DNA of 64,000 bases from assembly GCA_964247055.1 (NCBI GenBank), contig OZ176051.1, positions 12,462,001 to 12,526,000 on the forward strand, given 5' to 3'. Of the stretch, positions 34,701-46,233 are shown one piece after another. The notes under the pieces were generated by a model that did no database searches, had not been told where the DNA came from, and saw only the letters and a program-made list of their open reading frames with translations. How positions within the stretch are numbered: position 1 is the stretch's first letter; every line of letters begins with the position of its first letter. The position numbers and the translations under genes are program-made. The DNA is from Paragordius varius. Its lineage: Eukaryota; Nematomorpha.

Positions 34701-37700
34701 GTTAGATACTCTTTCCATTTTAAGTGATATGGAACATGAATTAACATTATTACAAAAAGTACAACATCAACAGCCATCAAAACTTTCATCATCTAAAATT
34801 ATTGCAGATAAAAAACAATTTTCAATTTCAACTCCTAACAATGTTTTATATAACAAAAAACATTCAATTATTAATCAACAAGCCAAGACATTTGGATTGA
34901 ATAATAGGCAAGATTATTGGAAGACATATGTGGAAAGTATGTTAGTATACAATAGAAAGTGAAATTATTTTACAAAGATTGCCATATATTTTTAAAAAAT
35001 GAAAATTATAATACTTTTTTTAATAAAAAACTTTGATTTTTCCCACATGAACTAAATTATTTTACAATTCGCAAGTGTAAAATTTAATTTACCAATTTAT
35101 ATTATACTTCACTATTTAGCCACCTTTATAAACGATGATTTATATATAAAAATATGGTTGGTTTATTTTATATTTTACATTTTTGTTTTATAATAATAAT
35201 TTTAAAATTTTAAAAAAAATATCCACACTATGAGTAAGTATATATATTGATAAAAAAGGTATTAATTATTGCCATGAAATAGCATATGCAACAAAGCGAA
35301 TTATTATTGCCTAATAATAAGAGTAAAAAAGGAAAAAAATATAAATATAATAAGCCAATAATACTGCCCTTTATTGTATATATATACTATTTGGCAGGCA
35401 CAATAATTAATAACTTTTTAGTAATGTATACTTATTCTGTATGTATTTATTTCATGCACATACCTACCCTTGTAGAATATTTTGATCGAATCAAAACTCT
35501 TAAACAAGAAATTTTACATGTGCGAAAATTGATTGAAGATAACATTCAAACCTACGAGACGGATGAGTCTGACATGCAAACCTCTAAAAATACGGCTCAA
35601 AAGTTTAAAAATTTTACCTAAAACTAAAAATATAACTCCTTAAAAATTATATCTAATTAATTAAAAAATAATTTAGACATTTACGATTAATTATCTGTTT
35701 TTCAAGTAGTTTGATGTTTCCTTTCGCATTTTTTTACTATATATTGTCAATACAATGATAAAACGTTTTCAAATAGTAACTTAATTGCAAATTAGGGAAA
35801 AAACGAAAAATTTGTAAATCAGATTTTATTTGGCTTGAGAAAAAACGCGAAAATTATTTTTTATAAGGATAGCCATATTTAAATCATTGATTTTTACTAT
35901 AAAACAAATTTTATTTAGGTTAATTATATAATTTTTTTATAAATATTAGAATAAAGAAAAAACAACTGAAATTTTATTATATTTCCCATGAACCAAATGC
36001 CAAATAATTTATTAAAGAAAAAAAACAAATCACTTAGATATATATATATATATATATATATATATTGAATTAGGACAGATAATTTTTTAATCGATGGTTT
36101 TTTGCATAAAATCGGTTGTATCCATTTGAATCCCACAACGTTTAATAAATTTTATTATAAAAATTAAAGTTACTACTATGTAGTTCTCCCTTTATCAAAT
36201 ATTTGTTTTTTACGATTTTAATATAATTTTTTAAACTTTTTATTTATTATTTAGTTTTCAGTATGCATTCACTATACTACGGAATCAAGCTCAATTAATA
36301 CGTCATCTCATGGCTGAAATAACCAAATTAGAACTTATACACAAAGAAAACCCTACCCTATTTTCACGCCTCCGATCGAATGAATTGCAAAATAGTGGTT
36401 AATATAAATTATTTTATTTGAAAAGAAGTAATTTATTTTACACAGTTTTTTGAATAGTTTGATATGTTTTATTACAGTAAAAAAGAAACTTATACGGACA
36501 TGACGTAAAAATAAAGTTATATTTTTATAAACACCCATTCTTTTTAATTAAAATATAAATATTGTTTAAAATTGCATAGCATATGAAATAGACATTTATA
36601 TTGGTAATACAATCTATAAAATACATTTTTGTTTGAATAGTTTATCAAAAATATGGTTGCATTATGGAAAAAAATATGTGTTTTTATATTTTTACGTTTT
36701 GTCCGTAAAAATTTAATTTTTACTGTACAGATTCAATAAAATTGCCACCAACTCTATTGGATGACAAAAAATCATTGCAAATCGCTCAAAAACTATTGCT
36801 TGACCCAATATCTACAATGGTTTATCATACCTTTGAGGTTAAAAATAAAATGACATATTTTTGAATGATTTAAAAAGAATTTGGGAATATGGATTATTAT
36901 CCGCATTTCTAATTTTCAAAAATATTTCTATAAAATTTAAATTTTTGGTTTATGACTTCACTGTAGATATAATAGCAGGCATAATTAGAATGTAATTTTA
37001 TCTTTTTAGTTCTGAAGGTTTAAACTTAAAAGAGCTTTATTAAATAGGCGGAAAAGTTCATTTGAAAGAAAAAAAACTTGATTGTAAATTTTTCCGTGTG
37101 CAATATATATGTGATTACAGAACTTGAAATTATACGGACAAAAGGTAAAAATATACAGAAAGATATTTATTTAAAAAGACAACCATACTTTTTAAATCTT
37201 GTTTTTAGTAATATAATAACTAATTGTTAACAACAAATTATGAAATAGAGATCTATATTGGTAACACACTCAATTATATATTTTTTAAATGTAAATAAAT
37301 CAATTATATGAGAAAAATTTAAAAAAGTATGGTTCTTTTTTAGAAAAAAATATTTGTCTTTATATTTTTACGTTTTGTCCGTATAATTTCAGTTTTTACT
37401 GTATTTTAAAAATAATTTCTTATATATATATATATATTAATTATGAAAAATTTCATTTTTTTTGTTAACGGCACCAATCTTAGAGCAATCAGAATAATCT
37501 TCCTATCATACAAAACATTGATTTTACCCATTCAACCCATTATCCCCATGATGATAATATTGATGGTTTAATTCAGAAATCTATCATGCATGAAAATCAA
37601 AGCTTTAATTATAATTTTTACAATCAAAATGGTATTATTGATAAACCAAAGCTACTGTCAAATAATCTTAACAAGGTAGTAAATATTGATAGTTCTATGA

Positions 37701-40700
37701 AATCTATCATACCAAAACCAACAAATAATATTATTGAAACAACAACTTTCACTGCAAAATCAACATCTACCCCCAATGTTAGTACCACCAAAGATACTAA
37801 TTATGTGACTTTGTCGACGACTTTTGGTGACAATAAAAATATTGTTATAAATAAATCTGAAAATTCAATTCCTATTACCTCCTCTAATTTTCACATTTCA
37901 ACGCAAAATAGTTTTACAGATTCGGCAAAAGCATCCAAAAACGACAATAATCTTGAAAATATAACTAACCAAAATACTAACATATCAGACTTGAAACATG
38001 AAAATGTTTTAGATAACATAAAATCAACCTTGTCACTGCAAGCACAAATAAGTGATAATAAAGAAATCAATGGTTTCACTAAAAACAGCTTTAATAATTC
38101 GTTTTTAACCCAACAAAATGACATTTTAACAACCAATAAAACTAATTCAACTCTTGTTTCAACTATGATAAAAGACACAGTAGGGAACACTACACCCTTA
38201 AACACATCCATATCAAATGATGATAATACTCAAAATTTGTCATCTAATTTTAGTTTTTGTAATACTGTTGTTTCTAATTCCCTTTTGATTAATACCCCAA
38301 TGCAAAATAGTTTGCCGGTTGTTCCAGAACAATCGAATTTAAACCCAACGCCTGTTAAAATTACTCCATCATCATTTGCAAACTCACCACAATCTATTCA
38401 AGAACAGGATGTTTCTTCGGACAATTTAATCAATTTTTCTTTTACCCCAATAATGTTAAACAAGGAAAGTGCTCCCTTATTAGAAAAGCCACAAGAAAAT
38501 GTAATAAATAAAATTGAAAGCAATACTATTGCATCCATAATTAGTACACAAGCTACAGTAAATTTGTTTGGAGCTGTTAATACTACTAGTTTTACAAGTA
38601 ATTTTTGTTTAAATTTATTAAAAAAAAAAATTAAAGTTTTAAGATTCCTGAAACTAAGAAGCTAAATGTTACTTATAAAAAACTTATGAGGTATTAAAAT
38701 GCAAAGATGTAAATTAGTAACACTCCCGAATATATATATTTTACAATTGTAATTATTAAGATATTAATAAGGAAATATTAATGTCTAAAATTAGGTATTC
38801 TATGTTTAAAAAAATACATTATTTGACTTGTAATTTTTAATGCCATTTTATCTTTATATAATATATTTCACTAATTTTATAGTAAATATATTTATTGATG
38901 TGTTATTATTGCAATTATAATTCAGCTTTTTCGATTACATTTTAATTTATACCTAAATCTTTAGGTTATATTTTAAAATAGTTTTTACGTTGACAAAGAT
39001 TACTTTTGTAGTAATCGAAAACTTATCTAAATAAATTTATCTAATTTTAGTTGAATTATAATTGCAATACAACACTTGAGCGTAAACAATATCCAATAAT
39101 TTATATTAATTTATTTATTGTTCAGATTTTGAGGCAAATTTATCGTTAGGATCAACTCAAACAACAATAAGTACGTCACATTCGCCTGAAAATATTGTGA
39201 CAACTTCACATAATATATTTTCTTTGAATTTAACATCAAAATCTTCGACTGTCTTAAATACTAGCACCTCAAATATGCACATTTTTAATTTAGTTTCAAC
39301 CTGCACATCAAATACAAATAACCCTATTTTTGGCTCAGCGGCAGCTAATTTTAATGATAATATATTTGGAAAAAATAGCTCTTTAGTTTCTATAAACGCA
39401 ACATTTGGAAACGGTAGTGTGTCCACTCAAAAAAATGCTAGTAATATTTTTGGAACTCCACAAAATTTTATTTCCTCTAGCCCTACTTCACTGCAATTCG
39501 GGTTTTTATCTATCGTTTTTTAACACTTTAGAATGTTTAATAGGTTGTATTGTTGTTTAAGTCATAAAATTAGGATTTGATATATATATACCATTTACAA
39601 TTCATATTCCTTAAACAATTCAAATTCATATGTTTTTTAAAATTAAAAATTACCTATATTTACATATATGTATTAAAAAATAAAATTTTGTTTTAAATTA
39701 AAATAATACTCCAAAAAATAATAAACTATGCCATACAGATATATTTTATACTAATAATGAGTTATATTAGTTCGAAAACACATAATTTATTTTTAGGGTG
39801 AATTTGAACTGTAAATGGTATATCATATATAAATTGAATTTAATTGTAACCTAATAGTTGAAAACTGTTGTCATTTGTAAAATAAAAATATTACTCTTTA
39901 AATATAAGAGTAATTATTGAAAAAATTCAGGAGTATGTATTAAACCGGTGATTACTATTTAAGGTATAACTTTCAGTAAACACCTTTAATTACTATAATA
40001 TATTTAAGATGATTTATACTTAAAAACTACGATAAAACTCACAATATAGCCCAACATTATTTATTTAAACAAAAAGAATGGTTTTTGTAAAGATTAAAAT
40101 AAAACTTAAACCATATGCTAAATTTTTTATATATACGTATTTTATAATTTATTTATAAGATATTTTCTATGAATTCATTCACTATTTTCTTTTTATTTTT
40201 AATAAATTGCATTTTAGCTTTAAAATTGTAATACAGGGTTTATTATAATATAGATTTTTCTAAATCTGATCAATATTTTAAAAATAGACTGGTAAATTAT
40301 TTAATACGATTTAAAAAGTTTTAAGAATAATTTTATTATTCAATTTTTTCGCTAACTTATTTGGAATCGAAGCACTTTTATCGGTATTGTTTAATGTTCT
40401 TTAGTTTTTATATATTTTTGTCTTATATGGCTTTTTATTTTTACATATTTTTTGGATTCTGAATATCATATTATTAAAAATTTAAATCTCCCCCAAAATG
40501 GTATATAAGCCTAATTTTTGATTAACTCTGATATATTTTTTATTATATTTAGAAGTGCTACCCCAGTGTTTGGTGGGTCGCCTCTTTTCGGGAATCAAGG
40601 TAAATAAATAGTTTTAGCTAACAATTTAATAATAATTGTTTTTTGCTTCATATAAATAAATATATTTTATCGACGCTTTCATCCTAGCAATGTAAAAAAG

Positions 40701-42523
40701 CAATAATTGAAAAAAGGTATTTTGATTAAGAACCGCTTATTTAAAAGTAAATGGATTTTTAAATTATAGACCCTTAAATTGCACCCTATAAAAAAGTTTA
40801 ATCTGCGTGTCTGAGAAATAAAAAGAGTTTACGGTATATGGCGGATCCTATAATATAGAGCAATCATTCCTTTTGATTGTTAAAAAAAATTGGCTTTACA
40901 TATTTTATTCCCTTAATATATATATATATATATTTTGTTCATAAAAGTATATTAATATTATACAGCTATACAAAATATTTCAAGTCAAAATAATGTATTT
41001 GGCGGGTTCGCAACTTTTTCCTCACCTTTGGGAGTTAACGTATCTGGTATATATATTTATTCCTATTTCCTATTTATTGGTTTAAGTTAAGGGGGTTTTT
41101 AATCGACTTATTATGGTTTTTTGACAACATCAAATTAAGGAAAAATGAAAAATTAACTTTAACATTGATTGTTTGATTTGAATTATATTTTTTATTTATA
41201 GCATAGTTTTTTTGACGGCATTTTTTAATTAAAAATGTTTATCATGTCTAATATTATGAGACACATTCTCGATATGTTATCTATTCAAATATTTATTAAA
41301 TAAATTTATATAATAAAAATGTTTAAATTATGATAATTTGTTTGCTATAGTACCGAATCAGTCAACTTCCAATTTGTTTGGTAATATTCTTGCCCAACAA
41401 TCTCAAGGTTATTAGTTTTTTTAGTCAAATTTTTTTATAATCATCACTAAACAATAATAAAATTGAAATTTTCCCATAATTAACTGTTAATCACTTTAAA
41501 ACGGGGCGGGGCCTGCTATTTTTTACATAAAATTTCAATGTCTTACAACAATAAAAAGAGTCCTTTGAATTCGAAAAAAAAATTTATATACACTTTCTGG
41601 TATATTTTATGGAGTTTATTAAATCATCACGTTATTTTTCCATTTCAATTTGTATAGTTTTAAGATATAAATTTTTAAGATTTTATCATCAAAATGCTTA
41701 AATCTATAAATCATTTTCACCTAAAATTTTATTTTTTCTTTAAAAAGACAATATTTATATATTGGTATTTGTCAGGATTTGGATTCGGTCAACCAGCTAA
41801 TATAACCGCAAACCCTATATTTGGTTCCTCATCAATAGCAACTACCCATATTTTTGGTCAGCCCGCTTCACAAGGTCAAAATGTTGGTTTTACTAATCAA
41901 TCTACCGGTTTTTCTGGTATATTAATTCATATATTTATTTATTTAACTATATTAGGAAAATGTAAAAACAATGTTTTTATAAGAAATTTAATTTTAGGTT
42001 TCAATATGTCTATTAGATATATATATAGTTTATGAGTTAAAAAAACTCTATTTTTCAATCTGTAAACGTAAATTTTGTCGGGAATATGCTCAAAATGTAG
42101 CTCTATAAAATTTATATATTTCATGTAAAAATTACTTTTAGATTACATCTAACTAAAAAACTGGTCATAATTATATATAAATCAGAATCATAGTATATTT
42201 TGTACTTGTAAATGACCCCTATAACCAATCTATATTTAAAACTAATGTAATCATTCACAAAAAAAACTTGAAACAATTTTTCTTTCTTTTGTGGTTTTAT
42301 TAAATCTTATAGTTATAAATGCATTTACTTTTAATTATGTGGCTGCCTATTTTGCATATTTTTATAATTAAAATTTATAAAATTTTCAATTACATATATT
42401 TATATATTATTGCCATTAGGTTTCGGATTGGTAGGTACTAGTAGTTTTGGTCAAATTGCTGGTCAATCGCCGTTAGACCAACAAAATCAACCACAAAGTT
42501 TTGGGAGTACACCTCCAATGTAA
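25964..42523 (+). CDS. NUP214: Nuclear pore protein Nup214 (beta-propeller, coiled coil, FG tail)
   Basis: An FG nucleoporin of the cytoplasmic pore face, involved in mRNA export. Exons: 25964-25993, 26022-26139, 26167-26396, 26418-26649, 27745-27849, 29396-29565, 30762-31046, 31389-31569, 32298-32639, 33228-33365, 34053-34249, 34660-34936, 35476-35602, 36255-36397, 36731-36837, 37484-38597, 39126-39501, 40553-40599, 40966-41046, 41351-41407, 41776-41916, 42420-42523 (about 1533 aa; human about 2090). Propeller, about 1-480: LALTKVKKL, VVCNKYGYVFILTINGFNVY, ACWSPKGKQLL, LQILWYSNTQVLA, AMDYSHGSLAVLF, PSPILYLISDAGYIAPFSII. Charged helical region, about 565-895: QEFKLKSKSK, YFDRIKTLKQEILHVRKLIE, LIRHLMAEITKLELI. 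Then an S/T/N-rich linker (exon 16) and FG repeats: NPIFGSAAA, FGSATPVFGGSPLFG, NVFGGF, NLFG, FGFGQPANI, HIFGQPASQG, FGSTPPM. All phases agree. The donors of exons 4, 5, 13, 16 and 17 are weak and inferred from frame. Confidence 0.88.
25994..26021 (+). other. 28-nt microintron (NUP214 intron 1)
   Basis: GTAATTTAA to ATATTTAG. Removal gives MENLEVRFSE joined to NLIFKQLALTKVKKL, which resembles the human segment DFQFRALKKVRIF. If kept, the frame meets a TAA at once (V-I-stop). Confidence 0.65.
26140..26166 (+). other. 27-nt microintron (NUP214 intron 2)
   Basis: GTTAACTAA to ATGATAG. Removal gives NKYGYVFILTINGFNVYKTQ, aligned with human [20 protein letters not shown]. The length is a multiple of three but keeping it introduces a TAA, so it cannot be an in-frame insertion. 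Confidence 0.8.
26397..26417 (+). other. 21-nt microintron (NUP214 intron 3)
   Basis: GTAATACAA to AATTGTAG, the shortest in the window. Keeping it adds both TAA and TAG in frame. Removal joins SAFDSE to ITNSDINPIYYG and opens a further 77 codons, including the propeller segment IKDFGWNTSL. Confidence 0.8.
27106..27701. repeat. Family B element with an expanded 21-bp tandem array
   Basis: Left terminus ATATACCAGTTACAGTTCAA, right terminus TTTGAATTGTAAATGGTATA. The right half (about 27318-27695) is a tandem array of roughly 18 units of about 21 bp, consensus like TTGTTCAAGGGTGAATTTGA, with variants (TTTAAGGG, GAAATCGAA, one 19-bp and one 20-bp unit). Other family B copies carry one to three such units at this place. 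It is in NUP214 intron 4, and an (AT)n tract leads from it to the exon 5 acceptor. Confidence 0.9.
27699..27742. repeat. (AT)n microsatellite at the NUP214 exon 5 acceptor
   Basis: About 21 AT dinucleotides running into the TATTAG acceptor at 27741-27744. There is no ordinary polypyrimidine tract at this splice site. Confidence 0.9.
28125..28720. repeat. Inverted-repeat element family C, copy 2
   Basis: Left: ATACCATTTGCACTTCAAGA, then three direct units of about 22 bp built on TTGAACAGTTCAAGTTGGTC. Right: the inverted units AAGGACCAACTTGAAATGTT in tandem, ending GTGAAGTGCAAATGGTAT. The middle is A+T-rich. It has the same plan as family B (similar outer ATACCATTTRCA) with different unit sequences. 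NUP214 intron 5. Confidence 0.8.
28721..28787. repeat. (AT)n microsatellite between two inverted-repeat elements
   Basis: About 33 AT dinucleotides joining family C copy 2 to family E copy 2; the longest AT run in the window. Confidence 0.95.
28786..28976. repeat. Palindromic element family E, copy 2
   Basis: About 190 bp: TAGTATGTATTTTAAT at the left, AAAATGCATAATGTAT at the right. CAACAGTAGTGTATGCAAAA pairs with TTTTTTCCATACACTCATGT, and GGTAATTTGCAGCACAAC pairs with TTGCAAATTGCCCCCTACTA. NUP214 intron 5. Confidence 0.8.
29847..30495. repeat. Long fold-back element, arms of about 270 bp
   Basis: Left end ATATACCATTTTTCATGCAA; right end GTGCAAAAATGGTATTTATA. Pairing continues along both arms, for example GATTGATTTTCAAATATTTT with AAATGTTTGAAAATCAATTA, TTTGCCCACAAATTGCA with TGCAATTTATGGGCAAA, CAACTTTAGT with ACTAAAGTTG, and AATCAATCTATAAAATTT with AAATTTTATAGATTGATT. 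The unpaired centre is about 30120-30225. NUP214 intron 6. Confidence 0.8.
32863..33158. repeat. Inverted-repeat element family B, copy 4
   Basis: ATATACCATTTACAGTTCAG at the left; GAATTTGAATTATAAATGGT at the right, with two full AATTGTTCAAGGG units before it. The core (CTCATTAATATAAAATATAT, then CTTTATGGCATAG) is in reverse orientation. NUP214 intron 9. Confidence 0.78.
33722..33999. repeat. Inverted-repeat element family B, copy 5
   Basis: ACCATTTACAGTTAAAATTC at the left; AAATTTAAATTGTAAATGGT at the right, with units TTGAATTGTTTGAGGGTGAA and GAAATGTTCAGGCGTAAA. Core GCCATAAAGATATATTTCAT in forward orientation. NUP214 intron 10. Confidence 0.78.
35231..35438. repeat. Palindromic element family F, copy 2
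   Basis: TGAGTAAGTATATATATTGA at the left and AATGTATACTTATTC at the right. Inner AGTATTAATTATTGCC pairs with GGCACAATAATTAATAACTT, as in the copy at 7048-7219. NUP214 intron 12. The 111-codon open frame starting at 35286 runs through it and then into exon 13; only the exon 13 part is NUP214. Confidence 0.65.
36037..36065. repeat. (AT)n microsatellite
   Basis: About 14 AT dinucleotides in NUP214 intron 13. Confidence 0.9.
39583..39825. repeat. Inverted-repeat element family B, copy 6
   Basis: ATATATACCATTTACAATTC at the left; GGGTGAATTTGAACTGTAAA at the right. One terminal unit only, with no expansion. Core GCCATACAGATATATTTTAT. NUP214 intron 17. Confidence 0.78.
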
Positions 42524-43836
42524 AATCTCTTTTTATACCATAAAAAAAGATTTTTTTTTCCTTGTAAGGAATTTTTAATTGGGTAAAAAATTAAAATCAC
42601 AAGACAAAACATAAAAATATAAGGTTAAGAAAAGCAAACTTTTGTTATACAGTATGCATTTTAATGGTTGCTTATTTCATAGTATAGTAGGCTAATTTGT
42701 AACACAACAGTAGTGTAGTATGGAAAAAAACCAACTAAATGTTGAATAATCAACTATTTACCTTTCTTTTTTCCATACACTCCTGTATTACAAATTGCCC
42801 CCTACTATAGTTAAGCAACCGTTAAAATGCATTCTGTATATATACAGTTGAAATATAATACTTTTTTGACACCTAAAACAATAAATAAGTTAAGATTGGC
42901 AAACATTAATTTTCCTTAGTATAATTGTCTTTGATATTTTAATTTACTCACTACTCTGCAGTTTTTTGTGCTGCATACAGTAAAAGGGATTTTTTAGGTT
43001 TTAAATGCATTTTTTTAGCGCAATAATATGGCTTTTTCTGTACATAATGTATATTTTATTTTAGGAAAGAATCATTCCTGAAATTCCGCTAATCAATTTC
43101 TATACTCAAACATATATATTATGCTTTGAAATAAATATCAGTTTGCATATATCAATCAATCTTTACACATGATGTGTGTAAATTTATTATTTTTACCTTT
43201 TTTTTGTTTTATCACAAAAAGTGTTATCGTTTCTACGAATAAAAACGTTTCTCATTCAACAAATTTTTTCATGTGTAAAAAATTAGTTCTGGGTGACAAA
43301 TTTGTTTCTGAACACCTGTACTTTTTAATATAAATTATCTCTTTCTGTAATATGATGTCAAGCTGTGTTTATGGATGTTTTGGTTTTGCCTATTTTTTTA
43401 TTAAATTACGCATTCAATTTTGCAGTCAGAGTTTTATAATATCTTTTTACTAAGAAATATTCGCACATATATTTTTTTTCATACTAATATTACTTTTTTT
43501 TAATTTTTGTCGGTCATTTTGTACATTAGAGTCAAAAAGATCAATATAAATCCAAATATTTTAACAATAAAAACATATTTATTATTTTAACAATTATTTA
43601 TTATGTTTATATATGATATATATGTATAAAATAGACTTTATAAATTTTTCATAGGTAAAAATATGATTATATATAGAGATGTATGGAATTAAACAGTATA
43701 ACAATTGAGGTATTTTTGTTTCACAAGAAAAACCATCTTTTTTCGTTTCCCATTCCTTAGCCTTTAAGGTTAGATCTGTGCGCTGCGCTGAGGTACCTCT
43801 ATTCACCCAAGTTTATCTAAATATTTTAACCTTGAA
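42524..43836. other. Intergenic DNA between convergent NUP214 and RGM-like genes
   Basis: 1.3 kb between two 3' ends. It holds palindromic element E copy 3 and otherwise A+T-rich DNA with no coding signal that I can see. Confidence 0.5.
42648..42838. repeat. Palindromic element family E, copy 3
   Basis: 191 bp and the cleanest copy: TACAGTATGCATTTTAATGG at the left, AACCGTTAAAATGCATTCTG plus TA at the right. TTGTAACACAACAGTAGTGT pairs with ACACTCCTGTATTACAA, and AGTATAGTAGG pairs with CCTACTATAG. It is flanked by TA. Confidence 0.85.
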
Positions 43837-46190
43837 TCAGTCGAATGTATTTAAAGTTATAACGATAACTACTAATATAATTATTGATTTTCCTGTAGAT
43901 TGTCGATATTTATATACAGAGTTTGATGATGAAATGGGCCTGGGTACAATATTTTTACCATTATTTGACGATTTTGTTGGCAGAACAAAACTGTTGGAAT
44001 TTGAGATCATGGCGTTACTTTTTCTCCTATTATAGAGGTGTGCACTGAGTAATACATTCGTTCGATTATTGGATATGAGTGGCAATAAATCCGCCCGTGA
44101 AATTGTGGAAAAATATTTTAATTGTTGTTGTTTTTGACCACGTTTTTGGTACCAACGTCGCACGGATCTTAGATTAAGGTTTGATAATCGAATATAATCT
44201 TGATACGATACGCGTGCATTATGTGCGAATTGGGTTTGACCCGTAGTCAAGAGATCATACGTGCAAGCATCTAAAAATATGTCTGTGATTGATTGTGTCC
44301 GACATTGTTTTACGGCTTGAGACAAGGTCATCCCCATTAATTGTGGCAATTTGGTACCAAATGATAGGTCTAAAAGTTTGGGGGATTCAACAGAAAGGGG
44401 AAAGGGAATAGAATAATTTATCTTTGGACCAATCGGTTTCAAGGATTCACCACTAATATTACCGTTTCTTTCGGTTATTGATATGATTTCTCCAACACTA
44501 GGCCGTGAAATTAAGTCTGCCGTGTAATTTGGTGGATTACGTTTTTGCAAACCATTATTATTGTTAATTGTTAAATTTTCAACTGGAGTCATGATTATAA
44601 TAGGATTGTCTGTTTTAGCTGTTGAATTTAGTGTAATAGTATATCGATTTTTGTCAGCTACAGTTTTGTTGGGGTTAACAAGTGTTGAAACTGCTTTACG
44701 AAACACATTGTATATGTCAATTTGTTCTTGTTTAGGACAGCCATTCCAACAAAGTTGAAACGGAGGGGAGCCTTGATTCATCTTGTTGTATTCAGGATTC
44801 TGGTGATATCTTTCCACATTCTCACGTGAAAAGTAGTAAGTTTGTGGTGAATTTGAAACGAATACATCATTTTGATGGTTAATGGGTTTATAGTTAATAG
44901 GTATTGCATATTGCGGTGGGATACTCACTGCGATAGAAAGAAAGCTTTTGGTAATTACTTTCCCAAGGTTATCATTAGGGTCGTTTATTTGATGCTTTCG
45001 TATTGAAATGTATGCACCAATATATCTACAAATTCAAAGTATATGAAATTTTATGCTAATAAAAATTACTATACAATAAATAATTCATTTCACTAAAATA
45101 TGCGCACATATGCCTACAGAATAATCTTATAAGTTCCTATGAAAAAGAAAGAGAAAATGTTTAGTTAAAAATAATCAACATATAAAATTGATTCTTAAAA
45201 AGTAATCTAAATATATAAATTTAATTAAATCATTTCTTTTATAACGAACATTACTAAACATCAAAATGGGCGACATATATGCATATATTTACCTTAATTT
45301 TATATCAATATGATTTCCTGCATCTCGAGGTTTGATAGATACGGCTTTATCGAAACCGAGACCAGCTGTTGTCGTGTCATCAGTAAAGGTAGAGGGCACA
45401 TAATTGCTTCGGGCTTCATATATTTTTTCTTCGGCACACGGGTAGTTTTGTTTAATTATGACGGTTATCTAAAAAAGGGGGCAAAATCAGATTGGTTATC
45501 ATAATTTATCGTCTGATTTATTGCCAATCAAAGTTTTTGTAATATGCGAAATTTAGTCATTATTTGATGCAGGGGGCCAACACACGGCCCTCCGAAACAT
45601 TATATGTGTGGCCCACGATAATTTTACAAATCTAATTTGGAAAAATATGCCCACAAAATCTTAAAATAAAATCTATTGGCGAAATTAGAGAAAAAAATTG
45701 TTAAATTGTCTGCATCTTACAGATTTATGTATACGGAAGTATGATAAATAATAATTATGAATCCCCTTACAAATTTTTTTGATTGTAAAATGTGACCCTC
45801 GAAGCCATTTATTAGACACCTCTGGTGTAATTATTGGATAAAAACTAATTAATATTAACCGTTGCGAATTATAGCTATACAAAAGCTTGCTGTTTGTTAG
45901 AAGTTAAAAAAGTTTGAATGTTCTTATCCTTGTTTAAATAATTTCTAGATTATTTTACTAAATTGAAGGTGTATTTACTATAAGCGAAATACACACAATT
46001 TATAGATAAAAAAAGAGACCCCAAAATTGGTTAAGCAAAGAAAAGAGGAAAGACAAAGAGATAAATTGACTAGGGAAGAGAATAGCTGCCAGGCACAAAC
46101 ACATTAAACTAACTAACTATGCCACACAACGAAAAACGTTTTTTTGGTGTGTAAAAAATGATGAAATAATAATTTGCAATATTCATTTAC

Positions 46191-46233
<43 letters not shown>

